Source: Gibbula magus (taxonomy: Eukaryota > Mollusca > Gastropoda > Trochida > Trochidae). From it: 64,000 bases of DNA. Location of the stretch: assembly GCA_936450465.1 (NCBI GenBank), contig OW388296.1, positions 54,736,431 through 54,800,430 of the forward strand, in the 5' to 3' direction. Positions within the stretch are counted from its first letter, which is position 1, and each line of letters starts with the position of its first letter. The notes beneath the pieces are model-generated. The model did no database searches and was not told the origin of the DNA. It was given only the letters and a program-made list of their open reading frames with translations. Of the stretch, positions 21,396 through 34,035 are shown in pieces. Position numbers and translations under genes: made by a program.

Positions 21396-21596
21396 TTATT
21401 TTAAGATATGATAAATACACTTCGCAGCATTAAACACTTCATTATTATTGTCACATTTTAACAATCTAATAAAATTAAACATACTTATACTTTGCAGTAG
21501 AACATTACTCAAATAGTGTTTACTTATATCTAAATATTTTGGACAGATCAAGAGTATATGATATTCATCTTTAGTAATATCAGTAGGCCTACTCAT
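21396..21596 (-). pseudogene. LINE C-terminal tail fragment
   Basis: The minus-strand frame includes DEYHILLICPKYLDISKHYL and ends at a stop near 21396, followed by an A/T-rich tail. The DEYHFLL.CP..D.R..Y pattern closes the C-terminus of several invertebrate LINE polyproteins. No catalytic part is present. Confidence 0.55.
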
Positions 21597-21599
21597 TCA

Positions 21600-24470
21600 C
21601 CAAATGTTGAATCAACATTATTGATTTATTATATTAGTTTACATTAAGAAAGTGTATCATGAACTCATGTTGATTGTATATTGTTAGGATTGAAGGATAT
21701 CATTAATAATAACCCATGCACCACTATCTTACACAAATATTATGGAATTGTAACATTAAGTTTATATACTAAACACATGTCGTGCTGTGTATATAATTAT
21801 GCATATATTAATTTATTATTTTAATCAAAACGCGTTCTTTCACATTCTCTGAATTGTATCAACAAATTGACAGTGAATCTCCATATACATTGGTATTACA
21901 TAGTTTAAAGCTACACAGAAGTCCAATATCTTCTGAGACTTTTTCAACATTTCTATCAGGCTTTATTTCAGAAGATGACATGATTTAATTTTCATCGGCC
22001 CAACGAAGGTAATAGCTACCTGATGTTGAATTTCATAAATCTTATTACTGTAAAATAGTCCTTTCATTATATGACATTGCAGGTTGCAGCGATAAACGTC
22101 TTATTTATGTTACATGATCTACCTCCACGCAGGACATCTCCCATTATTTCAGTCCACTCCAGTAAATATACAGCAAACATAGTCGTTTACAAAGTTTAAA
22201 ATGGTAAGTGTTTGTTTACTTTTTACATGTTCAAACGTTCTGTCCATGTACAGTTTTTTTAACATGTAGATCTGAACTATGGACAATTTAAAGTTTTCAG
22301 GTTATTTAACATTATCTCACTAGGATTCGGTATATGCCATATGGTAATTAACGGCGCGCAAAAATCTGTTGAGAAATGTCGTTTTGTAAGCAATGAAGAA
22401 GTTATAAATGCATAGCCTGTTTGGTGGTTTTGTACAGAGTATGAAAATCCTCCCGTATTAATATTTACCGTTCCTAGAGCATATAGCCTTTGGATCATTG
22501 TAAAAACTGCCCTACGTCGCTTGAATGAGTTTGACAACCGCCGTTCATTAATCGATTCCATGAAACGTCACTATACGAAATAATAATCCATCAATGATAA
22601 ACACGACTGAAACAGAGATACATCATGTCTCCAGAAGCCAACGAAACTTGATTTGAAATTTATCTGATCATATTTCTGAGAAACCAACTTTTTTTAAAAT
22701 CGTCGTTTTCCAATCTCCTTAACTAGACGAGATGGGGGAATCAAAAACAGCTTTATTGGCTTGTTTTGTGAATCCTACAGTAAAGACGCGTCGGTAGATT
22801 TTAATCCAAGAAGGTTATTTATATCGACAACATCTTGTATTTACTTTAAAATTCACAACAATACATTTTTAATTATGTCAACCATGCTGGCCAAAGCCGT
22901 TTTGAAAAAGCGATTTCAACACCCCAAATGTACTTGAACAGACACGAAAAATAAAAGTATTATACTCAGATAGATTGGATTGCGGGTACCTCTTTACAAA
23001 TCATGTCCAAAATAAAAGCATTCAAAATCGAGTTTTTCCCTGCACCAGTATTTCGTTTTTCATACTGTTGAACATGCGGTTACGTTTCATTTGCGGTATA
23101 GTGTACAATGAAATGATCGATATATGATTTTGAGAAACCAAAATACTGACTTCACAGAGAGATAGATTGTGTAAGTAAGTCTCACATCGCAATTATAAAG
23201 TATTGATATAAAATGTACATTCAGTACCCACACTTGTTTGATGAGAGACAGTAAAGCTAAATGACCAGATATATACATAACTTAACTCAGAAGGAACATA
23301 TATAAGTACATTTCTATGATTTTAAGAAACACAATATTTAGTTCACATGGCCTAATATGTAACATGTAGACTCCCATATGTAATTACTAACTTGCCTCCA
23401 AGTGACTCGCCCCCAGTCAATCGATACACTACAACAGCAGCCTGACCGTATCTATCCAAACAATAGGCGCGTATATCGTGATAGCAATCGATTCATCCCC
23501 CTCCTCACTCACCGCATGTATAGGGTGTCAATTTCATAATCAATATCAAACCCTTTATGTTTATGAACAAACAATAAGTTTGTTGACATTGCTTTTGTTG
23601 CTGCATATTCTATCAGAGTGTTTTAATGAACAGAATGTTTAGCATGAGATATAACAAATGATTATACTGCGTATAATAGTTTTTTGTCACGAAACAACCA
23701 ATTGGTGGCAATATGCCTTAAACTCGATCAGGGCTGATGTAATTGTGCTTGTTGCCCTGATCTAGTATCATATGTGATCAATACGAAGGCAATGCCAGCA
23801 GCTGTTACCCCAGGGAATAAATGGTGGTAGGTTTTGCATTTACCAGTACATGTGAAAATAGTTAACAGGTAAGGTTGGTTTATCATACAGCTTATTGATT
23901 ATCCGAACGAGGTCATCCACATACAACACCACGTGGGCTTAATGATAAAGTCACGAAATTCTATGTTCTCTTAATGACTTGTTAATTTGTTTTTTCACAA
24001 CATGATTCAGTTCTCTGACGCTAGTCACTGAATATGTTTGAAATATATGTCATCATGGCACATAAAAAAAAGATACAAAAATAAAAATAAAGTTATCAAT
24101 AAATTATACAGTTGAAGAGTAAGAACCACATGTTACATTTAAACGGGTTCCGGAATATTATACAGCAAAATGTGTTGATATATGTACATTATAGACGCAT
24201 TCTCGTACTATTTAGTTGTCACATTTTACATATTAAATAGTTTCTTTTCTTCCTGTTGATTATTACTACAATATGTTGGTGATTCGATGGACTCAATGAT
24301 ACAGAAGGATGAAATGAACCTATAGCTATCCATCTTTGTATTTGGGTGAGATTACATGTTCCTATTCAGCAGCAGGTGGGAGGTGTTTTGATTGACTTAA
24401 ATGATGAACACATCACCTTGGAATATGATGATCACCAATTCCAACGTTGTATGGTATTGCTTCTCTATAA
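21600..24470. other. AT-rich intergenic stretch, no gene recognised
   Basis: No transposon ends or confident exons. A 31-codon open segment on the minus strand (22561-22469, ending ACG|GTAAAT) is a weak exon candidate discussed as a finding. Confidence 0.4.
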
Positions 24471-24474
24471 CCGT

Positions 24475-25635
24475 CCCAGCAAACATGACCGTACTGGGCC
24501 AGTACTGGGCCAGTAGTGGCTGATACAGGCATCCAGTACTGGCCCGATTCAGGCATCCGGTACTGGCCCTGTACCAACTTGCACACTGGCGTGGTACTGG
24601 GCCAGTACTGGCAAACGGTACTGGGCCAGTACTGGACCAGTATCACGCCAGTACTAAAACGATACCATTCCCTGTACTGGCCCAATTCAGGTTAGCCTTT
24701 ACCGTTCCGGTACATTAAATATATTGTGTATACCGTAAATTTTCAATATCCAAATGAACTGATAAATGAAGGTTGATTTAGCTATTATCATTTTCTCTCT
24801 CATTTTCTAAATTGTTACTTTTCTTAAAGTAAACAATATTAATCATATCAGTTTGAAATCTTCCAGCTTTTTTATTTTGAATTTGTATTTTTATTATGAA
24901 ACTTAAATATTGTTTGTATTTTTTTCATAATGTCAATATAGTCAAATATGAAGTCAAATGTGTGTTATTTGAAAACAAGCCAAAATTTATTTTTAACAAG
25001 TAGGCCTATGTACAACAAAGACAATGATAAAAAAGCAACTTGTGATTATTTTCACACTTATATTTCCTAATGATATAAATACATACAGCAGCAATTGTTA
25101 ATGTAAAACACACCAGTGATAGATAGTCATATAGAATGAATCAAAGTTTTATAAATACAACTAAAGTTAACTCATGAATTGAACTCACATTCAAAGGATA
25201 CCAAATCGTTGCCTTCTCCTCTTGTCTCTCTGAAGCAGACGACAATTTGAAATACTACCCATAATTCCCTAACAGGAAGTGTCATACCTGAATTGGGCCA
25301 GTACTGGGCCAGTACCGGGCCAGTATATAAACCTAATATAATCTGTACTGGGCCTGTACCGGCCCTGTACCGGCCCAGTACTGGCTCTTTGTAAATATCC
25401 CATAATGCATTTCGACAGGAAATGATATGCCTTAACTGGGCCAGTACAGGGCCAGTACCGTACTTCAGTACCGTTTTGCCAGCACTGGGCCAGTACAATT
25501 TTACCTGAACTGGGCCAATTCAGTTAAAACGGTTCTGGGCCAGTACTGGTTCTTTACCGTTAGCCAGTATGCCTTTATCAACTTTACCAGCCAGTACCAG
25601 GCCAGTACTGGCCCAGTACAGTCATGTTTGCTGGG
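24475..25635. mobile_element. Foldback-type element with CCAGTACTGG arrays in both arms
   Basis: Ends CCCAGCAAACATGACCGTAC and its near-exact complement (one mismatch) at 25611-25635. The left arm (24475-24715) and right arm (25280-25635) are made of repeated gggccagtactgg units. I count eight exact copies of the 10-bp palindrome CCAGTACTGG plus many variants. The middle (~24720-25270) is AT-rich, with no transposase. No convincing target duplication flanks it. Open frames in the arms, rich in Gly-Pro-Val-Leu-Ala-Gln-Tyr-Trp, come from the repeats. Confidence 0.8.
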
Positions 25636-25891
25636 GTTGTACGTTGTAACAGTAACAACTGCGTCACACACCAGAAACATACATTTTGTAACCTTCTTTG
25701 ATATCTGCATAATCACCAATACCGAAACGTGCATCAAATTGTAACATACACATTTTGTTCATTTTCAGATTGTTTTACATATATTGTTTTCTAATGTGTC
25801 CAGTGTCACAGAATTCATTTTCAACGTAATGGGCAAATAAACGACAACACAGAAAGTTCAGGCAAAATATCCGAAGACCTGTAAAGCAACT

Positions 25892-26275
25892 TTCTCTTCC
25901 CACAGAGGTTACTCCCTTCAGAGTTTCTATCATAGCCACTGTTACATATCGAACACTTTCCAGGCTAGGAATAGAGAATCATGATTGGCTGTATCAGAAG
26001 TTAGATGCGCCATCAACGATGTTGTTTCAAACTGGGCATTCTTTAACTGTCGAAATGACTAGAGGTGCTACATTTGCGGTGTGCACATATTATTTACAAG
26101 ACAGACGTCGGTCGCAGGTGTAAAACGATGTTTGATTTGTAAAACCTACGTTAAACGTGTTAAAATCTTTCAACGCAAGGGAATTATGCGAGAATAGTGA
26201 CATATCGCCTTTATGTACATGTTTTAACATAGATTACTGTAAGTCCGGAGGGAGTAACCGCTGTGGGAAGAGAAT
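25892..26275. mobile_element. TIR element with TTCTCTTCCCACAG ends
   Basis: Left ttctcttcccacagaggtta and right gagtaaccgctgtgggaaga are inverted repeats of about 28 bp. The interior is non-coding, length ~384 bp. Same family as 5618-6100. Confidence 0.75.
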
Positions 26276-26530
26276 AATAAAACAACAGACAGAAATGTTC
26301 CTCAGTCTGATGAACAAGGGTCTATATCTCAAATAGATTGCAAAATGCATAACAAATTAAATTTCAACGTTTAAAGCTGCACATTGCAACAAAATATCAA
26401 TGTCCGTGAGATTCAATTCGAATGAGACAGGCGCTCATATGCTAGGCATGCTCTGTAACGTTTGCTTTAGGCGTAAACAACATGAATCGACAACTTATTC
26501 AGTTCCGACATTCCGATACAGTCAAAAATA

Positions 26531-28050
26531 GAGCCATTGGCTCTGAAGCTCATCAGGAATTATGTTAATCGTTATCTCTAAGGAAAAGATTAAGATATCA
26601 CATATCACATGGTTACGCATTAATGAACATTCACTATAAATATTGTAGACTTTTGCATTATATTGTTATAGTTCTGATTTGTATACTGGAAATATCATCA
26701 TGTATTACATAATGAAAAGGAGCCCTGATCTGTTTCTGAAAAGTCCTGTTTCTCATTGGCTCCTTTTCAATATTTAAATGTTGATAGTTTTATGAATAAA
26801 TTCTCTTGAGCATCTGAGTCTGAGACTAAACCAGCCTCACACACAGACTGCTAATGTTTGCATTTCTCTACCAGGGAGTGGTCACTGCCGAGATCAACAT
26901 AATGCAATTACACAACAAACTTCCGAACGCAAGGCATAACTCTTGCCAGTCTCCATTACTGGCTGATTTAAGCCTTGCGGTATTTCCCTCGCTTTGTCGT
27001 GCCTAGACAGTGAATTGCTGCACCAGAAATGCATAGTGGGCCTGGATTTCTAAGCACAGATTTCTTAAGGAAATACTGCAAGGCCTAAATCAGTTATGCC
27101 TTGCATTGGGAAGTTGTTACACAACATGCAGAACCTTAACGCACAGCCAGTGAATTTTATATTTTAATTGTTGTTTTCCCCACATTTAAATATTTTTCTG
27201 TACTGGATAAGAAAAGTGCCACAATCTCATGTATCTACTTTTAATAGTCTTATCTTATCATTTTTCCACCAATCATATTCAGTTCACATATCTCATGTAC
27301 TTATAACATTTCTTAACTCCTCTTCATTTTTTTCCTTTGCCACCTGTCTCAATATCAATTCATTGGCTATTCATCAGTTATCATTTCACATTGATTACAT
27401 CAAACATGTCCAAAATGTAGATATTAATCTTTAGTCAACATAATTTCACATTCATATTGAATAAGATTAACTTCAAAGTTACTTTCTTTTCTCAATTTTT
27501 GCAAATTTCAATAAAGCACACATAAAATCTCAGCGTTCAAACCTTATTTCAACAGGTTTTTTAAGCTGTGGCCCATATCTGGGGTCACAGGTTTATCTAC
27601 AATTTAGAATTCCCATTGTCCAAAGAGTCTGTACATAACATGTCAGCTTTCTAGAGCTTTTGGGACTAGAGAAGAAGATGAAAATAGCTTTTAGGTCATG
27701 ACCCCTGTAAACCTTTTTTAGGGTCACATAGTCACAAAAATCTACAATTTAGAATACTCATTGGCGAAGGAATCTGCACACAACTTTTCTGCTCTCTAGA
27801 CCTTTTGGAACTGGAGAAGAAGATGAAAATAGGTTTTTAAGGTCGTGACCCCTGTGACCCTATTTGGGGTCACAGGGTCACCAATTTTACAATTTCGAAT
27901 CCCCATTGGCCAATGAGTCTGTTCACGAAATTTCAGCTCACTAGACCAAATGGTTCTTGAGAAAAAGACGAAAATGCGAAAAGTTGACAGGCGGACGCCG
28001 GACACCATGCCATGCCATAAGTCCATCGGGCCTTTTAGGCCAGAGGAGCT
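26531..28050 (+). mobile_element. Second AGCTCATCAGG element with 145-bp core units
   Basis: Left end gagccattggctctg plus AGCTCATCAGG (26547-26557); right end catgccatgccataag...gaggagct (to 28050). The core units at 27654, 27799 and 27944 are spaced exactly 145 bases. It contains a separate inverted-repeat element (26908-27126). Confidence 0.7.
26908..27126. mobile_element. Small inverted-repeat element nested in the 26.5-28.05 kb repeat
   Basis: Arms acttccgaacgcaaggcata...gccttgcggtatttccct and aggaaatactgcaaggcc...atgccttgcattgggaagtt pair over ~50 bp, apart from a ~22-base insertion in the left arm. Flanks share acacaaca on both sides, compatible with an 8-bp duplication, though the exact ends are ambiguous. 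Confidence 0.65.
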
Positions 28051-29082
28051 AATTAAATGTCATAAAAGTGTACCGTGAGTTGTAGATCTATACAATACGT
28101 TCTTGTATAAACAACCAAGAGTTTAACTCATAACTTTAAAGCTTGTTGGGTATGTGTTGTCAGAGAGGGAATGGGATAGTATTCGTGTTTCAATAACCTT
28201 GCACATTTTGCCGACTTCACTTTTTTTTTGAAAATTAAATTATTTTGAAAATTGGATTTTAACACATTCTACTACTTGATGTCGATGTGTAATGACATCA
28301 GTAGCTGTAATACACATGGACTACTCTGTTCTAACTACAGGAACAATTTCCTGACTGACTAATAGTGTTAACACATTGTCGATATGTGCTCGTTACAAGC
28401 AATTCACACAGAGAAGGCCTTGTCAAGCGTGAAGTAAACGTGAACATATTTATGGAAATAGCTTGTACAACACTTTGTGTATCGACAGCTCGATGAATGA
28501 TTTGAGTATTAAATATGAATACCATTGATCCACCATTGTATCGTGTGTTATAATTCTCATGGGAGTCAGACCCTATATGGGTGATTTTTTAATTGTTGTA
28601 ACAGTAGGCATTCAGTTCCAGAATTACGTCGAATTGTTGTTATTTATTTAGAATTTCATTGTTTCTCTTTAGTTTATACTTTACAAGTAAGAAAGTCAAC
28701 ATGACGTCAACCATGTTTATTCAGTCAACGTGCAAAACATGCCCATTTCACATACAGACACACACGTGAACATGTATCCAACAACAAGGATTGATTACCA
28801 CTCCAACATTCGATATTTATTTTTATTATGCATTAAGATTCATTAATTACTTACATATTGAATAGTGATGTGGTCCTTAACTTTTTTGTTGAGTATACAT
28901 GTACGTAAAAAACAAAAGTTAAACACCCATCGTTTTCATACAACCGACACACGTTTAACATGTCGTCATTACATACGTCCTGTGTGCGCTTTACATATCT
29001 GTACTTATTAAATTTGCTTTTAATTAGTTCAAGTTATTTAAACATTTCTTGAAATAAGCACCAGCCACTATCCAGTTTCCCC

Positions 29083-29127
29083 ATCCACATCCACGTGTTC
29101 ACCCACATCCACATCCACATCCACATG
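29083..29127. repeat. (CCACAT)n hexamer repeat
   Basis: Imperfect run of ccacatccacat units. Confidence 0.85.
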
Positions 29128-29317
29128 GCCGCCTGTTGTAAAGGTTTGTTTATATCGTGATGAATGAGGCATGCGTCTCTGAATTATTGATGTCGTAGCG
29201 TGGTCTAATGTATTGTTTAGAACTGAGGCCTTTACAAAAATAGCTTCCATCTTTCTAGAACAGTAATCACAGTCTATCTACCACTGTTTCTTTATCAATG
29301 AATCTCACTTTATTTAA

Positions 29318-29500
29318 CACATGACTGACATTGATTAACACATCATTACTGATTTTCACATTAATTAACGCATCATCGTTGATTTTCACATTAATTAACA
29401 CATTCCTAGTGCTTGTCACATTAATCACATTCATTATTGATTGTGATTTACTTAACACATTATTATTGATTGTCACATTAATTAACGCATCATATCATTG
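29318..29500. repeat. ~33-bp tandem repeat, cacattaattaacacatca
   Basis: About five diverged copies of a unit like ttgattttcacattaattaa followed by cacatca. Confidence 0.75.
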
Positions 29501-29754
29501 ATATGCTGATATCGGTTTAAATCGTACAAGTAGTATGTCCCTGACTGTGCTTGGTATGTTTGATTCGATTGAATAATGTTTGATTGTGGAACCCTAAATG
29601 TGCTTCATGGTGGATGGTTGTGCTACGATGTCAGTGATTGTGTTTGGTTGTATGTGGCTGCGTGTGGTCAAGCGTCTCTGCGATACTATGCTTGAACAAG
29701 TTTTGATAACAATATTTATTATATGATTGCAGGTGAAATACCGGGATCTATCAA

Positions 29755-29935
29755 TGAAAATAAACCGTGTTATCAGTCACTAGTGAAAATAACAATGGAG
29801 CGTGTTATCAGTCACTAGTGACTGATATAACAATGCTCCGACGTCATAAAACAATGCTCCGACGTCATGACACGTTCATGACGTCAAATTGTTGTTGAGG
29901 CGACAGGCTCATTCTGGAGCCGACTTAACGTAAAT
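29755..29935. repeat. Palindromic repeat with CACTAGTG core and GACGTCA cluster
   Basis: gtgttatcagtcactagtga occurs twice, the second time continuing into the complementary cactagtgactgatataaca. Then cgacgtcataaaacaatg, cgacgtcatgac and tgacgtcaaa follow in tandem. Related sequence (agtgactgatata, gacgtc) occurs near 39540-39700 and 19260-19330. Confidence 0.6.
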
Positions 29936-30007
29936 GCAAGTCGATTTCGGTGAATATGCAAGGATTTGGTCATATAATAAATAAAAATTACCGGTATATA
30001 TAACAAC

Positions 30008-33000
30008 TTTTTTTTTTTTTTTTTATCACTTTATTTCTTTTTCACGGGTACATACATGTATTACACAAGTATCAAAAACGTTGTCGTATGTGTATACATA
30101 TCATGGACATGATGGTAGATATCTGTACAGGTAATAAATCATCACGTGAAGAGGTTGTGGCACGAAGACCAAAAGGTGAACAATTTACTATAATTGCAAT
30201 TTGAAAAAGCAGTGAATCTGTCAACTTTATAGAGGGAATATAAAACATTTTTCAATCCAAAAAAAATTGGAAGTGACTTGGTACATTTATTTCTGTATAT
30301 AAAGGCTTTTGTTGCAATAATAATCAGATTGAGAACGTCGTTTCTTTTTTCTTTATATCCAAAAATAATGTGGTTCTCATCAAGAATAAGTCTTGTGCCT
30401 GTGTTATGGTCAATCCAGTCTATTAGTAGTTGCCACAACGTTTTCACATGTATACATTCACAAAATAAATGAACAATTGTTTCAGTTTCAACATTACAAA
30501 ATGTACAGGAAGAAGATTCTCTAAGCTTATAGTTAACTAGATCCTTGTTTGTTGTAATGCATCTGTGAATGATTTTATAGTGTAGCCATCTGAGATGTGT
30601 ATTGCCAGTTGTTCTGAAAGGTATGAGGTTATAAATTTCCCAGAATTGTTCTGATATTTCCATGTTTAGATCTTTTTCCCATTTTAGCTGACTTTTGAGT
30701 TTTCCGTGTAAATTATGTTTTCTTAGCAAAACTGAATAGAATATTTTACAGCCTTTACGTTCCTTATAGAGAATACGTAAGTTTTTCGGCATAAAAGGTT
30801 CTTCTGTTTTATGGAGAGTTAGATGTTTCGCACGAATGTATGCTCTTGTGGAGTTTATGATACCTTGATATTCTAGAAAGTTTGTATTGACATTGTATAC
30901 AGAAACGAATTCATCATAAGTATAAAAAGTACCGTTCCTCTTCAGTAGATCATTGATGAATTTAACGTTGTTGTTTAAGTAATGTTTGTACACAACGGTT
31001 TTTTATTTATTATTATATTGTCGTTTGCCCATATGTATTGTTGTGAAGTCTCGGAATCATTTGAATCAATATTGTCGTGTGTTTGTAAATCTTGTAAGTT
31101 TGCCCAAGAATCATAAACATCCTTCCAAAAACTATTTCTGATATGTGGGATAATGTTACGCCTTAAATATTCGGCTCCCATCTCAGTGGGGTGAAGTGCT
31201 TTTGTTGGAACAGCAACAAGTATAAGATTTGATATGTTGGAATTTTTTACATACGTCCTACGCAACCATGAAAGTTTTTGAGCTTGTATTGTTTCAAGAA
31301 TCAGAGGTACCTTTAGCCCCCCATCTTTGTATGATTGAATTATCGTATTTCGCTTGATCTTGTCAGGCTTTCCTTTCCAAACAAAATTGAAACATTTCTT
31401 CTGTAAGTTATGAATAATGTCATTTCTAGGATTTGGCAACATGGTAAATAGATGATTTAGTGAAGGTAATATAAGGCTTTTAAGAACTGTTATTCTGCCA
31501 AATGGGGTAAGATCCCGTCTTAACCACGTTGTCATTGTTTTATCAATTTGCTTAAGTTTATCTTTGTAATTTCTTTCCACCATTTCGGCTTGATTATGTT
31601 GAAACTGAATTCCAAGTAAACTAAACGGTTTTTGAGACCAGTCCAGTGTGAGGGTTTTGCAATACTGTACATTGGAGTATATCATTGAACCTATCCATAT
31701 TATTTTAGTTTTTTCTATGTTTATTTTAAGGCCAGAAAATTCAGCAAATGTTCTAAGTATATCTAAGGTTACTTGAAAGCTTTTTTCCGTTCCATCCAGA
31801 ATTATTGTTGTGTCATCTGCAAATTGTGTAAGTAAATATTCGATGTCAAAGAGTTTAATGCCCTTTATCTTTTTATTTTCTCTCAACATGTGTGCCAAAA
31901 TTTCTGTGCAAATAAGGAAAATATATGGTGAGAGTGGATCACCTTGTCTACATCCTCTAGAAATGTTAAAGAAATCACTGGCAAACCCGTTTACCAGTAT
32001 ACTTGACTTGATATCATTGTAAAACGTTTTAATCCAATGTGTAATAGAAGGACCAAAGTTAAAAAAATTCAGGCAATTTTCAATAAATTTCCATTCAACT
32101 GAGTCAAATGCTTTTTCAAAGTCGATTAATATGAGCATGCCTGGTATATTTTTTTGTTCAGTGTATTCCATTATGTCTGCAACCAATCTAGTACAGTCGC
32201 CAATGTATCGCCCTTTCATAAAACCCTTTTGATCATCACTAATAATAGTTGGTAGAATATTCTTTATGCGAGCTGATATCGTTGCTGATGCTATTTTGTA
32301 AGATATGTTCAATAGGGATATTGGTCTATAGTTTTTAATATATTCTTTCGGTTTTCCACCTTTCGGTAGACATGTAATTAGGCCTTGCTTTTGACTAATT
32401 GATAATTCTCCAATTTGATAAGCATAATTCAGGGAGTTTATCAAGAAGGTATGGATATCATTCCAAAAGAACTTAAAAAATTCGGTTGTATATCCAGACG
32501 GTCCGGGGCTTTTATCATTCTTCATACGTTTTAGAGCATTGAGTACTTCGTCATATTGGAGTTCGCCTTCAAGTGATTGGGAATTTTCAGTAGATACTTT
32601 GGGAATATTTGCTTCTTTAAATAATTCTTGTAGGTTAACATCTTTTGAACTTTGAGTAGAGTACAAGTTTTTATAGTAACCGTGAACATGTTTAATGATA
32701 GGCTGAGTGTCAGTGACAAGAGTGTCACCATCCTTCAATTTAGTTATCGCCTTGTTAACGAATTTCTGTTTTTCTAAAGCCAGAAAATATTTCGTTGGTT
32801 TCTCTCCTTTCTCTTGCCAATTTGACTTTGCCCTTATCATAATTCCTTCTGTTTTGACTTTATTAATTTCTAATTGCCTAAGTTTGAGTTCATTTATCTC
32901 TTTAATGATTTCTTCTTTTTCTTTGTCCTGAGTTTTTTCATCTAATAATATTTCAAAATTTTCAAGTTTTTCATTTATTTCCTTTTCTTCTTTCAACCTT

Positions 33001-33850
33001 TCACGTTTTTTGATAGAGGAATATTTTATGGTTGAACCCCGGATGTTACACAGGAGTACTTCAAAAAATAGTTGATCATTAATAATTAAGTGTTTTCCTC
33101 CTTCGGTATCAGCTCTACTGTATTCCTCAAGAGTGTCTTTTATAATTTTCTTAACTTTACTTACATATTCTGGATCATGTAAAAGACTATTGTTAAATTT
33201 CCAAAAACCACGCCCCCTTTCAAGTTTTGTGAACTGGAGTTCTAAAGTTATCAGAGAATGGTCGGATCTATAACTTGTCAGTATATCTGATGATAATACG
33301 GATTTCTCAAGATTTCTGCTGACCAAAAAGAAGTCTAATCTAGCTTGTTTCAGGGGTTTAGATTTTCTCCAGGTATATCGTTTTATTGCAATGTTAGCTT
33401 CACGCCAGGGGTCATAAAGATTAAGTTCTTCTGACAAGTCTATAACAACATCTCTTGCTTTCGGATTATTTATGTGCTTATAGTTGTAAGTATCTTTTTC
33501 TTGGTTTTGAACAAGATTGAAATCTCCACAAATGATGTTTATTTCACAATCAAGCCTATTTATCAAAGTCTTGATAAGTGTGTAAAAATCTGGTGAATCC
33601 ACGTTTGGGCCATATATATTTGTTAAAGTAAATATTTCATCACTGGATTTAATTTTGAGAATCAAGTAATTTCCGTTTTCATTGTCGCATAGTTCATCTA
33701 ATATCTGGTAGTTAAAATTATTTTGAAACATAATTGCAACCCCCCTTGATTGACTGCTAAAGGAACTAAACCTTATTTCTGACCCCCATTCTGTTTTTAT
33801 TTTTTGCTCTATATCCTTTGAGAAATGAGTATCCTGTATACAATAAACAA
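30008..33850 (-). mobile_element. L1/Tx1-like non-LTR retrotransposon, 5'-truncated, nearly full ORF2
   Basis: Minus-strand element. The poly-A tail is the T run at 30008-30024. The 5' end is cut inside the endonuclease near 33850, where it meets an unrelated hairpin repeat. It encodes an AP-like endonuclease, reverse transcriptase and C-terminal CCHC in two frames. Possible short target duplication aacaac(tt) at ~30002 and ~33848; too short to be sure. No ORF1 is present. Confidence 0.9.
30142..30993 (-). pseudogene. LINE ORF2 C-terminal part in shifted frame
   Basis: Continues the reverse-transcriptase polyprotein after a one-base-class frameshift. It begins YKHYLNNNVKFINDLLKRN and contains WLHYKIIHRCI and SSCTFCNVETETIVHLFCEC, a C-X2-C-X8-H-X4-C knuckle typical of L1/Tx1-like C-termini. 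It ends at a stop 117 bases before the poly-A tract. It overlaps the upstream frame by 19 bases and is not a separate gene. Confidence 0.88.
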
Positions 33851-33872
33851 CTTCTTTATTGTGAACATACAC
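30975..33872 (-). pseudogene. LINE ORF2: endonuclease plus reverse transcriptase
   Basis: A long open frame. The first ~9 residues derive from the flanking repeat; homology starts at VYCIQDTHFS, so the true N-terminus of the endonuclease is missing. The endonuclease keeps ICGDFN (~residue 115) and SDHSLI (~203). The reverse transcriptase shows FMKGRYIGD, DFEKAFDSVEW, GCRQGDPLSPYIF and the catalytic FADDTTI (~683). It leaves frame just before 30975 at an A-rich run (aataaaaaacc) and continues in another frame at 30993. Together they would act in target-primed reverse transcription. The missing N-terminus and frameshift argue that this copy is inactive. Confidence 0.9.
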
Positions 33873-33922
33873 GACGTTTCGGAGTATATGATTAATCCTT
33901 CATCAGTTCACAACAAAGAAGT
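33847..33922. repeat. Hairpin repeat at the LINE 5' junction
   Basis: aacttctttattgtgaac (33849-33866) pairs with gttcacaacaaagaagtt with one mismatch, around a loop containing cacgacgtttcggagtatat and a ccttcatcag block. The LINE truncation point lies inside its left arm. Confidence 0.75.
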
Positions 33923-34035
33923 TATCCAGGAATTTTTTGTTTTGTTGTCGTTTCCACTTGCAAATGCCCTTCAAAGACTAAATTCAAATTGTGGTTATTT
34001 GTATAGTCGTAAAACTCTTGGTATGACAACCCATT

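Noticed and set aside
24413..25737. Frames rich in GPVLAQYW on the minus strand
   Set aside because: Translations of the gggccagtactgg repeat; no conserved domain.
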